In this document: piece after piece, positions 1 through 8,725 of the stretch
How positions within the stretch are numbered: the first letter of the stretch is position 1
Layout: every line of letters begins with the position of its first letter
Source of the DNA: an uncultured Pelagibacteraceae bacterium
GTDB lineage: Bacteria; Pseudomonadota; Alphaproteobacteria; Pelagibacterales; Pelagibacteraceae
Direction: 5' to 3'
Assembly: GCA_902545635.1 (NCBI GenBank)
Contig: CACCGT010000001.1
Coordinates: 62,001 to 126,000 of the forward strand
DNA: 64,000 nucleotides
Made by a program: the position numbers and the translations under genes
The notes under the pieces: model-generated
The model's database searches: none
The model's input: only the letters and a program-made list of their open reading frames with translations
What the model was told of the DNA's origin: nothing

Positions 1-875
1 ACTTCCGGTGGCACAGCTCTTAATCCTAATAAGGTCAATAATATCATAGGAGGCACAGCTACAATCATTGTTATAATTACTGCTGCATGATCCCCAACTC
101 CAAAAAGTACAAGAGCAGGAACTAATACGGCGTACTGAGGCATTGTCTGCATGACTAAAAGTATTGGATATAAAGCTTTTTCAACTCTTTTACTCTTAAA
201 GGCAGCAATACCAAGACTTAATCCAAATATAAATGATAGTGGTGCTGCAACTAAAATAAAAGATAATGTCTGCATTGATGGTTTCCACTGACCAAAAATA
301 GAAATATAAGTCATTGCTAAACCTGCAAAAATGGCCAACCCTCTACCACCTAACTTATAAGCAAGTATTGCAGAACCTGCAGCAACAATAGTCCATGGTA
401 AGCCAGGTAATTCTGCCCAAGGATTAGCATCAATCCAATCCCAACTTGTAAATGCAACGATAGTCTCAAGTCCACCAAGTAAAATTTCTCTAATTAATTC
501 AATAAGAAAAGTCATAAATGCAGTTAAATTTCTAGTAATTTGTAAAACTAAAGGTCTAGTTTTATATTCTTGAGTATCTTCGTTCCAAAACTCCATTGGC
601 ATCCAATCATTCATTAAGAAAAATAAAGAGTCATTTATCCAAATTGGTAACCAGCCAAGTAAAGGAGGCAGTCTCCAAAAGACGTCAAAAGCGTAATACC
701 TCACTTCTTTTCCTAAAAAAACAAACACGCTTTGATTGGGGTCTTTTACAAATTCAGCTTGTCCTCTAATAAATTTATAAGTTTCAGGTACATCAATTGC
801 AAAACATAAAGCAAAAAATACTATTAATAAAAATATCCATTGAAATAATTTTGGGTATTTTTTAAATAATTCCAT
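1..875 (-). CDS. proW: Glycine betaine/proline ABC transporter permease (ProW-like), truncated by window start
   Basis: Own translation of the minus strand from ATG at 875 (MELFKKYPKLFQWIFLL...) gives an open frame to base 1 with permease-like TM segments and ...FGVGDHAAVIITMIVAVPPMILLTLLGLRAVPPE; directly follows the ProV-like ATPase. Confidence 0.88.
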   Translation of the reverse strand, partial: MELFKKYPKLFQWIFLLIVFFALCFAIDVPETYKFIRGQAEFVKDPNQSVFVFLGKEVRYYAFDVFWRLPPLLGWLPIWINDSLFFLMNDWMPMEFWNEDTQEYKTRPLVLQITRNLTAFMTFLIELIREILLGGLETIVAFTSWDWIDANPWAELPGLPWTIVAAGSAILAYKLGGRGLAIFAGLAMTYISIFGQWKPSMQTLSFILVAAPLSFIFGLSLGIAAFKSKRVEKALYPILLVMQTMPQYAVLVPALVLFGVGDHAAVIITMIVAVPPMILLTLLGLRAVPPE

Positions 876-878
876 AAA

Positions 879-1910
879 TTAATTATTATTTTTTCTTCCT
901 CCAAAAACTGTATTAATTATTTTTGTTGGATTAATAGATCCTATAATTTTATTATTGTTGTCTATTACAGCTACAGTCTTTTCTTGTGTTAATATTTTTT
1001 CTGCTACATTTTCAATTATCTCGTCTTTTGAAACTTTTAAATCGCCTATATCTTCTGTTGTTGTAGAGTCCATAACATCTGCAATTAATAAAACTTTTTC
1101 TCTTGGTACCTCCTCAGTAAATTTTCTCACATATTCAGTCGCTGGATTTAAGACAATATTTGCAGGAGTATCTAATTGTTCAATAATTCCATCTTTCATA
1201 ATTGCAATACGATCAGCAAGTTTTAGAGCTTCGTCAAAATCATGAGTAATGAACATAATTGTTTTTTGTAACTTTTCTTGGAGTCTTAAAAATTCATCTT
1301 GCATCTCTTTTCGAATTAATGGATCAAGTGCTGAAAAAGGTTCATCTAAAAACCAAATATCTGGCTCAACTGCTAATGATCTTGCAATACCTACTCTTTG
1401 TTGTTGTCCTCCAGATAATTCTCGCGGAAAGTAGTTTTCTCTTCCACCAAGACCAACTAATTTGACCATATCCATTGCTTTATTGATACTCTCATCTGTA
1501 TTAATCCCTTTAATTTGTAATGGAAAAGCTATGTTTTCCACAACTGTTTTATGAGGAAGAAGTGCAAAGCTTTGAAAAACCATTCCCATTTTGTTTCTTC
1601 TAAGATCTATCAATTCTTTATTGTTTAAATTTAATAGATCTTGACCTTCAATAAATATCTTTCCACCCGTTGCATCTGTTAATCTTGAGATACATCTTAA
1701 CAATGTAGACTTACCTGATCCTGAAAGTCCCATTACGACCAACATTTCTCCTTTTGATACCTCAAAGGAAGCATTATTTACGCCAACTATACATCCATTT
1801 TCTTGAAAAGTTTTTGCATCTACATTGCCATTCGCTTCCTTAAGCATAGTTTTAGCATTTTCACCAAATATCTTATAAACAGACTCACATTTAATTACTG
1901 GTTCAGACAT
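879..1910 (-). CDS. proV: Glycine betaine/proline ABC transporter ATP-binding protein with C-terminal CBS-like region
   Basis: Walker A GLSGSGKST, signature LSGGQQQR, Walker B DIWFLDEPFSALD, ProV-type N-terminal extension. Confidence 0.93.
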   Translation of the reverse strand: MSEPVIKCESVYKIFGENAKTMLKEANGNVDAKTFQENGCIVGVNNASFEVSKGEMLVVMGLSGSGKSTLLRCISRLTDATGGKIFIEGQDLLNLNNKELIDLRRNKMGMVFQSFALLPHKTVVENIAFPLQIKGINTDESINKAMDMVKLVGLGGRENYFPRELSGGQQQRVGIARSLAVEPDIWFLDEPFSALDPLIRKEMQDEFLRLQEKLQKTIMFITHDFDEALKLADRIAIMKDGIIEQLDTPANIVLNPATEYVRKFTEEVPREKVLLIADVMDSTTTEDIGDLKVSKDEIIENVAEKILTQEKTVAVIDNNNKIIGSINPTKIINTVFGGRKNNN

Positions 1911-1976
1911 AAATTATAATAAGGTTATACGAAATTAAGATAAAATAAAATCTCTTAAATTTGTTAAATTTCCTCC

Positions 1977-2522
1977 CTAAAAATTTTTTATAAAATAAAC
2001 TCTTGTATCAATTCCTGTGCTTAAAAAACTTAAAGCCTCTCCGCTTACAGAAATAGTTTCATCTACGCCAACATTATTTCCACTCACTACAAAACCTGCA
2101 AAGCATTTATTTTTTTCTTTATCCCATTTTACAAACGTTTCATCTATCTTATTACCATTAATGGTGTAAATTTCGTGTGCTCTAAAGTTTAAAAAATTTG
2201 CTCCCATAATTGCACGTTGAGGAATAAGTTTTGTTGCTTTGCAAACCGCCTCGTATAATTCATCAGATAATCTAAAATGATCTGTACCATCAAAAGAAAC
2301 TAAAATTCCTGATGGAAGACTTGAGATTAATTTATTTAGTTTTCTCTCTTGAGCAATTCTTTCTTCTTCTATTTTCATTTTAGCAACCAACTCATCACCT
2401 TCGCCAAACATTTTATTTAAGATAAAAAAAGTTATAAATATAATGACCATTATTCCTATTAGGCCACCAAACTGTTTGATAGGCTCTGGTAATTCCTTAA
2501 AATTACTCTTGTAGTTTTCCAT
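1977..2522 (-). CDS. Hypothetical protein with one N-terminal TM segment; ORF track start 2579, more likely start MENYKSN at 2522
   Basis: ORF track; hydrophobic segment GGLIGIMVIIFITFFIL; start at 2522 reduces overlap with the MORN ORF to 20 nt. Confidence 0.6.
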   Translation of the reverse strand: MENYKSNFKELPEPIKQFGGLIGIMVIIFITFFILNKMFGEGDELVAKMKIEEERIAQERKLNKLISSLPSGILVSFDGTDHFRLSDELYEAVCKATKLIPQRAIMGANFLNFRAHEIYTINGNKIDETFVKWDKEKNKCFAGFVVSGNNVGVDETISVSGEALSFLSTGIDTRVYFIKNF

Positions 2523-2880
2523 TTTTCCAAATACCAGTTTTTTGTTTTCCATCAGACCAAGTAAAAGTTCCTTTACCATTCATAAACCCCTTGGCCCATT
2601 CACCTTCGTAAGTTGAGCCATCGGGAAAAAATAAAGTTCCAACACCGCTCCATTCGCTATTTTTAAATTCGCCTTTGTAAATATATCCGTTAGGCCAGGT
2701 TTCTACTCCTTGACCATGTTTTTTGGTTGCAACCCACTCACCTTCATAGGTTGTTTTGTCCGTGTAAATCCATTTACCATACCCGTTTTCACAGTTTCCT
2801 TCTTTGCAACCTGTGCTTCTTGCCTGGGCAATTGACGTTACTAAAAGGTAAAAAAGGATGCAAAATATGAGTCTTTTCAT
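2503..2880 (-). CDS. MORN-repeat protein with signal peptide
   Basis: Repeated YEGEW/YKGEF...G.G...W.DG motifs; N-terminal hydrophobic signal. Confidence 0.88.
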   Translation of the reverse strand: MKRLIFCILFYLLVTSIAQARSTGCKEGNCENGYGKWIYTDKTTYEGEWVATKKHGQGVETWPNGYIYKGEFKNSEWSGVGTLFFPDGSTYEGEWAKGFMNGKGTFTWSDGKQKTGIWKNGKLQE

Positions 2881-2914
2881 GCTTTCATTTTACACATTAT
2901 TTATCAAAAAAAAA

Positions 2915-3379
2915 TTAGGCATTTTTTGTTTTATTTTTACAATAATAAATAGTTATATATTTTTCTGAATTTTCGCTGTTAATGTTCTTAGTTATTTCAT
3001 GAATTAATTCTCCAGTTTTTCTAGTAATTATTGCAGATTCTGAATAACTTTTTTCTTTATTGAATGCTTTAAATAAAACCACATCTTTATTTACTATTTT
3101 CACATCAAAATTTGAGTTTTGTGAGAAAAAATCGGACAATCCATTTACCATCAAAGTACTTGGTTGATTGGTATATAATTTTAAAGAATTTAAGTTCTGT
3201 TCATCAACTTCTTCCGCTAAAAACGTTTTGTAATTATATTCATAGTTTTTGATTATTTTTTTTTCTAATTTACAATGAAATTCCAAATTAAGATCTTCAT
3301 TTATATTAATATTTTTTGCAAAAACATTACTGAGAGTAATAAAGCTAAAAAATATTAAATAAAATAATTTGATCATCAC
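2915..3379 (-). CDS. Hypothetical secreted/periplasmic protein
   Basis: ORF with N-terminal signal-like hydrophobic segment; no family recognised. Confidence 0.6.
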   Translation of the reverse strand: MMIKLFYLIFFSFITLSNVFAKNININEDLNLEFHCKLEKKIIKNYEYNYKTFLAEEVDEQNLNSLKLYTNQPSTLMVNGLSDFFSQNSNFDVKIVNKDVVLFKAFNKEKSYSESAIITRKTGELIHEITKNINSENSEKYITIYYCKNKTKNA

Positions 3380-3399
3380 ACATTAATTTTTATTAAAAA

Positions 3400-3430
3400 A
3401 AATCTCCCCCAACATAGTTGGGAGAGATTT
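3400..3430 (-). terminator. Intrinsic terminator-like stem-loop downstream of proX
   Basis: aaatctcccccaac-ata-gttgggagagattt, 14 paired positions with one mismatch; followed on the minus strand by a T-run. Confidence 0.75.
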
Positions 3431-3450
3431 AATTTTTTAGTTTTTAAAGC

Positions 3451-4398
3451 TTATTTTGTAAAAGCTTGCCAAACACTCTTGTTATCAGCTAACCATTTTT
3501 TAGCTGCATCCTCATGAGTCATTTTGTCAACGTCAACTAAAGCTGCCATTGCACCAATTTGACTTGTAGAGAAAGAAAGTTTTTGAAACGCCTTAGCTGC
3601 TGCAGGATGAGTTTTTGGAAAATCTTCATGCGCTGCTTTTTTCAAATAACCATCTGGAGAACCACATTTTCCATCTCCACCATCTTCTGGTCTACAACCA
3701 GCTGTGTATGGAGGAAAGTCGATGAAAGTAAAACCAGCACCGTCTGTAAAGTTTGGTGTCCAGTTAAATATGATAGTTCCTCTTCCTTCTTTTTTAGCTG
3801 CTGCTAATTCTGCCCATAATGCATCTGCACTACCAGCAAATTTAACCCACCATAAATCTCCTAAACCAAGAGCATCAACTCTTTGAGGTATTAAATCTCC
3901 ATGCCAAGTTTGTGGTCCTTCCAACATTCTTCCTTTTCCATCTGGAGAGTCAGGTGTTGTAAAGTTTTTTGCACAATCTGGATTTTTTAAAGCAGTCCAA
4001 TCAGGTAGACCTGGGCATAAGCCTTTTTCTACAACCCAGTTAGGATAACCCATATCTTCAAGAGTTCTTGCTTCGTGATCACCCATGTCTAATAAACCAC
4101 CTTTATCTAAAGCAGTTGTGAATGATTTACCAAAAGCAGATTCCCACACTTCGTGAGATATTGTTACGTCTCCAATTCTAATTGACTCGTATACTGCCTG
4201 TGAGTCAGCATTTACATATTTTACATTGTTACCCATGCTTTCAAATATTCCACCAATAACATATGCCATTACAATTTGGCTTGACCAGTTATGAGTTGGG
4301 ATAACAATCGGTTTTTTACTATCCGCTGCGCTAGAAATTCCTGCAAAACTTACAAGAGAAATCACTAAAGCTGATAGTAGAGATATTATTTTTCTCAT
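3451..4398 (-). CDS. proX: Glycine betaine ABC transporter substrate-binding protein
   Basis: Signal peptide plus OpuAC/ProX-like sequence (PIVIPTHNWSSQIVMAYVIGGIFESMGNNV...). Confidence 0.9.
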   Translation of the reverse strand: MRKIISLLSALVISLVSFAGISSAADSKKPIVIPTHNWSSQIVMAYVIGGIFESMGNNVKYVNADSQAVYESIRIGDVTISHEVWESAFGKSFTTALDKGGLLDMGDHEARTLEDMGYPNWVVEKGLCPGLPDWTALKNPDCAKNFTTPDSPDGKGRMLEGPQTWHGDLIPQRVDALGLGDLWWVKFAGSADALWAELAAAKKEGRGTIIFNWTPNFTDGAGFTFIDFPPYTAGCRPEDGGDGKCGSPDGYLKKAAHEDFPKTHPAAAKAFQKLSFSTSQIGAMAALVDVDKMTHEDAAKKWLADNKSVWQAFTK

Positions 4399-4472
4399 TA
4401 TTTCCCCTTTCCTTAATATTAAGAACTAAATTATCTTCTCTATTAAAGAGACAGTCAACAAGCAAAATAGAT

Positions 4473-4507
4473 ACAAATGTATATATAAAATTTATATATA
4501 AATTTGT
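4473..4507. promoter_or_regulatory. AT-rich inverted repeat in the divergent proX / DUF1989-GcvT promoter region
   Basis: acaaatgtatatataaaatttatatataaatttgt; 17 paired positions around base 4490 with one mismatch (4479/4501). Confidence 0.4.
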
Positions 4508-4545
4508 TGATACTTTAATATAGTTTGGGCATATTTAAATTATAT

Positions 4546-6885
4546 ATGCAAACTAGTTTAGCAATAAAAGAACCTGGTTTAAATGTACTACCACCTGGAG
4601 TTGAAAGATATATTGTCAATGCAGGTGGAATTACTGGAATTCAAATTTTTCCTGATGACGAAATTCAAATAATTAATAATGAAGGAAATCAAATTTGCGA
4701 AATCAATTCTTTCGATAAAAACGGAAACTCAGAATTAGGTCTTTTAAATTTAAAAGAAAATAAAAATTCTTCTGAAATAAAAAAAATACTTTTTAAAAGA
4801 GAAGAAAGCTCTATGCAGGCTTTACTTCAATTAAACAAAAGAAATTTAAAAATTGAAAAAGCTAAGTCAGCAATATTATTTGATAAAAATACTAAAGCCG
4901 GTGAGAAAATAAATTTGAAATCTAAAGATAAATGTTATTGCATATTTGCAGCACCTGCAGATGATATGCTTGTTCATGATCAAAATCCACCATCAGATTT
5001 AACAGTAATAATAAAAAGAGCTAAAATTAAAAATAATGATAAAGAATTTTCATTAATACCAGATCCAATTTATGATCCAGATCATGAAGTAAATATTGAT
5101 AGAAAAACTGCAACTGGCTATCAAGTCAAAGCTGGTGATTACATTCAAATTATAACACCAACAGGAAGACAGTGTTCGGACTTTGTTGCTTATGATACAG
5201 CTAAATTAGAAAAAGGTTTGGAGAGAGGTCTTGATTGGCAAACAACTAGAACTTTTATGGGTCATACTTTTCCTGGTCCAGGCCTATATTCAAAATTTTA
5301 TGACACTGATCATGAACCCTTAATAGAAGTGATAAGAGATACTGTTGGTATACACGATACATTCAACTTAGCCTGCACTTCAAAATACTATGAAGACTCA
5401 GGATATTTTGGGCATGCAAATTGCTCTGATAATTTAAATGAATCTATGGAAAAATATGGAGTAGAGAAAAAAAAAGGTTGGCAAGCGATAAATCTTTTTT
5501 TTAATACATCTGCTGGAGGTCTCAATTCAGTAACTTCTGACGAATCATATGCAAGACCAGGTGATTATGTAATTTTTAAAGCACTTAAAGATTTAACCTG
5601 TGGGACAACAGCTTGTCCTAGCGATATTGATAGCTGTAATGGATGGAACCCTACTGATATTTTTGTTAGAACATATGAAAAAAGTAAAGAATTTACAAAA
5701 TCTTATGGATTTAGAATGAAAACTGACTCAGAAAATAAACTTACAAGGAACACAGGTTTTTACGAAAGAACTTCTAAACTAACTAGAAACTTTGTTGATG
5801 CTAGAGGTTTTTGGTTACCAAATGATTATACAAAACATGGAGTTATAAACGAATATAACGCTTGTAGAGAAAAAGCTGTTTTAATTGATTTATCTTCTTT
5901 AAGAAAGTTTGAAATTCTTGGTCCTGATGCTGAAGAATTAATGAATTACACTTTAACTCGAAATGTTAAAAAACTTTCAGTGGGCCAAATTGTTTATTCA
6001 GCAATGTGCTATGAAAATGGGACCATGTTTGATGATGGTACTTTATTAAAACTTAGTGATCATGGTTTTAGATGGGTTTGTGGAGATGAGTATGGTGGGG
6101 AATGGCTTAAAGAACAAGCAAAAAAGAAAAATTATAAAGTTCATATAAAAAATTCTACAGACCAAATAAATAACCTATCTTTACAAGGACCAAAAAGTAG
6201 AAAAATTTTAGAAAAAATAATTTTTACTCCTCCTACACAGCCCTCTATATCTGAATTGGAATGGTTTAGATTTAGTATTTGCAGATTAGAAGAATTAAAT
6301 GGAATACCATTAATTGTTTCACGAACAGGTTATACAGGTGAGCTTGGTTTTGAAATTTGGTGTCACCCAAGCGATGCACCAACTGTTTGGGATAAAGTAA
6401 TGGAAGCAGGTAAAGACGAAGGTTTGATACCTGCTGGTTTTGCTGCTTTAGATCTTTTAAGAATTGAAGCTGGTTTAATATTATTTGGTAATGAATTTGA
6501 TGGACAACAAGATCCCTTTGAAGCAGGGATTGGTTTTTCTGTACCATTAAAATCTAAAACGGAAGATTTTATAGGAAGAGAAAACCTAATTAAAAGAAAA
6601 GAAAACCCTCAAAAAAAATTAGTTGGGTTAGAATTGATTGGTAAAGAACAAGCAAACCATGGAGACTGTGTACATATTGGAAGATCTCAAGTTGGAGTAA
6701 TTACAAGTGGGTGTATTTCACCAACACTAAATAAAAATATTGCCTTATGTAGAATAGATGTAGGTCATTCAGAAATAGGAAATGAAGTTGAAATTGGAAA
6801 AATAGATGGTCACCAAAAAAGAATTCCAGCTAAAATTGTAGGATTTCCTCATTACGATCCTAAGAAAACAAAAGTTAGATCATAA
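4546..6885 (+). CDS. DUF1989 (urea-carboxylase-associated family) fused to GcvT-family aminomethyltransferase; ORF track start 4525 (TTG), ATG at 4546
   Basis: DUF1989-like block GDYIQIITPTGRQCSDFVAYD...DLTCGTTACPSDIDSCNGWNPTDIFVRTYE; C-terminal GcvT-like SRTGYTGELGFEIWCHP...GLIPAGFAALDLLRIEAGLILFGNEFD. Confidence 0.85.
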   Translation: MQTSLAIKEPGLNVLPPGVERYIVNAGGITGIQIFPDDEIQIINNEGNQICEINSFDKNGNSELGLLNLKENKNSSEIKKILFKREESSMQALLQLNKRNLKIEKAKSAILFDKNTKAGEKINLKSKDKCYCIFAAPADDMLVHDQNPPSDLTVIIKRAKIKNNDKEFSLIPDPIYDPDHEVNIDRKTATGYQVKAGDYIQIITPTGRQCSDFVAYDTAKLEKGLERGLDWQTTRTFMGHTFPGPGLYSKFYDTDHEPLIEVIRDTVGIHDTFNLACTSKYYEDSGYFGHANCSDNLNESMEKYGVEKKKGWQAINLFFNTSAGGLNSVTSDESYARPGDYVIFKALKDLTCGTTACPSDIDSCNGWNPTDIFVRTYEKSKEFTKSYGFRMKTDSENKLTRNTGFYERTSKLTRNFVDARGFWLPNDYTKHGVINEYNACREKAVLIDLSSLRKFEILGPDAEELMNYTLTRNVKKLSVGQIVYSAMCYENGTMFDDGTLLKLSDHGFRWVCGDEYGGEWLKEQAKKKNYKVHIKNSTDQINNLSLQGPKSRKILEKIIFTPPTQPSISELEWFRFSICRLEELNGIPLIVSRTGYTGELGFEIWCHPSDAPTVWDKVMEAGKDEGLIPAGFAALDLLRIEAGLILFGNEFDGQQDPFEAGIGFSVPLKSKTEDFIGRENLIKRKENPQKKLVGLELIGKEQANHGDCVHIGRSQVGVITSGCISPTLNKNIALCRIDVGHSEIGNEVEIGKIDGHQKRIPAKIVGFPHYDPKKTKVRS

Positions 6886-7235
6886 TGCCTAAATCAACAA
6901 AAGATCTATTAGAATTTTGGGAAGATCAAATGAAGCTTTCCCATACTTCCAGCAACTATTTTTTTAGAAAATCACCATCTCACTACCATATGATGCTGCT
7001 TGTAATGTCTGCATTTAAATTAAAACAAAATTTATCTGTAGAAGAATTAAAAACAAAATTATTTAAAACTTCACGACCAAAATCTGCTTTAATTATTAAT
7101 GAGGCATGTGAAAAAGGGTTTTTTTATTTAGAGAAAACTTCAGAAGATCAAAGAAAAAAATATATTAAACCAAGTTCTTCATTTATTGAGGAATTTAACG
7201 ATTATTTATCCACTCTTAAAAATTTAAGTTTTTAA
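6885..7235 (+). CDS. Small winged-helix (MarR-like) putative regulator
   Basis: LSVEELKTKLFKTSRPKSALIINEACEKGFFYLEKTSEDQRKKYIKPSSSF resembles wHTH plus wing; start overlaps the stop of the preceding gene. Confidence 0.55.
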   Translation: MPKSTKDLLEFWEDQMKLSHTSSNYFFRKSPSHYHMMLLVMSAFKLKQNLSVEELKTKLFKTSRPKSALIINEACEKGFFYLEKTSEDQRKKYIKPSSSFIEEFNDYLSTLKNLSF

Positions 7236-7332
7236 TAGTATGTAAATTTGAGGTTGTATAATTTTTTATTTCTAAATTTTATATATAAAAAAAATTATAT
7301 ATTTAACCTTTTCCAAAAAATAATGTTTCATT

Positions 7333-8658
7333 ATGTCATTACCGACAAAAGCAAAAGTAGTAATAGTTGGTGGAGGAATTCACGGACTAAGTACCGCTTG
7401 GAAATTATCCGAAACATATAAAAATCCTGGTGATATTGTTGTTTTAGAAAAAAAAGATACGGCAGCAGGTGCGAGTGGTATTGCTTGTGGAGTTGTAAGA
7501 AATAATTATTTTCAACCTGCTATGAGAGAATTAATGGCTCATTCAGTTTCAGTTTGGGAGAGCGATCCTAAAGCTTTTAAATATAATGCAGTAGGTTATT
7601 TGCAGATTTCACCAGAAGTAATGCACGCAGATGTAGCTACAATTTATGAACAGCAAAAAGCAATTGGTTATGACTCAGAATTTATAGAAGGCGAAAAAGA
7701 TTGTATGAACTACATGAAGGGTATGTTTGATGATTGGCAGGCAAAAGGGATAACTTCTGTTCTTCATGAAAAAAAAGGTGGATATGCATTTAATAAAGAT
7801 TCAATTAAAGCACTTGAAAATAAATCTACTTCAAATGGTGTTGAAGTAGTTAAAGGGATTAAAGTAACAGGTTTTAAAAGAGGAAGTAACAGTAAAGCTG
7901 TAACCGGTGTTGAAACAGACAAAGGAACTATTGAATGCGAACAAGTAGTTGTAGGGGCAGGTCCATGGGCAAGAGATTTTTGGAATATGCTAGAACTTCC
8001 AAAAACTGCTCACATTAAAGGTAAAGATGGAAAGATGCATGAAACTGATATGTGGAAATATTGGATGCTTCAAGAAGGTGTAATTGGTGTGGAAGCTGAT
8101 TTTTTGAAAATGAATAACGGTGAACAACCACCAGTAATTCATGTGGACTCGACAGCTCCTTTGTATTCAGACAAAACTAAAAAATTAATTACAGATAAAA
8201 TTTGGGGAATATATTACAAACCTGATATTGATGGTCTAGGTGTCCAGGGCGGAACATCACCTTATATTGTAGATAAACATTTTGACGAAGTGAATGTTGA
8301 TCCTTACGGAATAGAGTCACCTGAATATCAAACAACTGAAGCTTTTAATGACATGTGGTGTTCAGCTTTAGCTCACTGTCAAAAAAGGTTTGAGGGAAAA
8401 TCAGATTTATATAGAAAAGGACCTTCGGGTGGTCTTGGATGTATGACACCAGACTCATTTCCAATATTTGATAGATTTTTAGAAAACGTATACATGATTG
8501 CAGACTCTAACCATGGTTACAAAATGATTGGGGTTGGTGAACTAGTTGCAAAAGAAATTCTTGGAACAGAAAGTGATTTATTAAAACCTTTTAGATTCAA
8601 CCGTTACGAGAAAGGGGAATTGCACCCAACATCTAATAGTCCGTTTCCTTGGAGTTAA
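7333..8658 (+). CDS. FAD-dependent oxidoreductase, DAO / sarcosine oxidase beta (SoxB)-like
   Basis: VVIVGGGIHGLSTAWKLSE dinucleotide-binding motif; C-terminal GLGCMTPDSFPIFD and ADSNHGYKMIGVGELVAKEI. Confidence 0.88.
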   Translation: MSLPTKAKVVIVGGGIHGLSTAWKLSETYKNPGDIVVLEKKDTAAGASGIACGVVRNNYFQPAMRELMAHSVSVWESDPKAFKYNAVGYLQISPEVMHADVATIYEQQKAIGYDSEFIEGEKDCMNYMKGMFDDWQAKGITSVLHEKKGGYAFNKDSIKALENKSTSNGVEVVKGIKVTGFKRGSNSKAVTGVETDKGTIECEQVVVGAGPWARDFWNMLELPKTAHIKGKDGKMHETDMWKYWMLQEGVIGVEADFLKMNNGEQPPVIHVDSTAPLYSDKTKKLITDKIWGIYYKPDIDGLGVQGGTSPYIVDKHFDEVNVDPYGIESPEYQTTEAFNDMWCSALAHCQKRFEGKSDLYRKGPSGGLGCMTPDSFPIFDRFLENVYMIADSNHGYKMIGVGELVAKEILGTESDLLKPFRFNRYEKGELHPTSNSPFPWS

Positions 8659-8725
8659 TTTATCTAAGTAGACAGATGTTTTATTTTCAGTTAACTTTTT
8701 GGTCTAAAAATTCTTAAGGGGGAAT

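Noticed and set aside
955-1465. Plus-strand ORFs of 60-96 aa opposite proV
   Set aside because: Antisense to a strongly supported ABC ATPase; low-complexity Ser/Ile-rich translations typical of AT-rich shadow ORFs
6272-6547. 91-aa minus-strand ORF
   Set aside because: Antisense to the GcvT domain of the fusion; Gln/Leu-rich shadow translation
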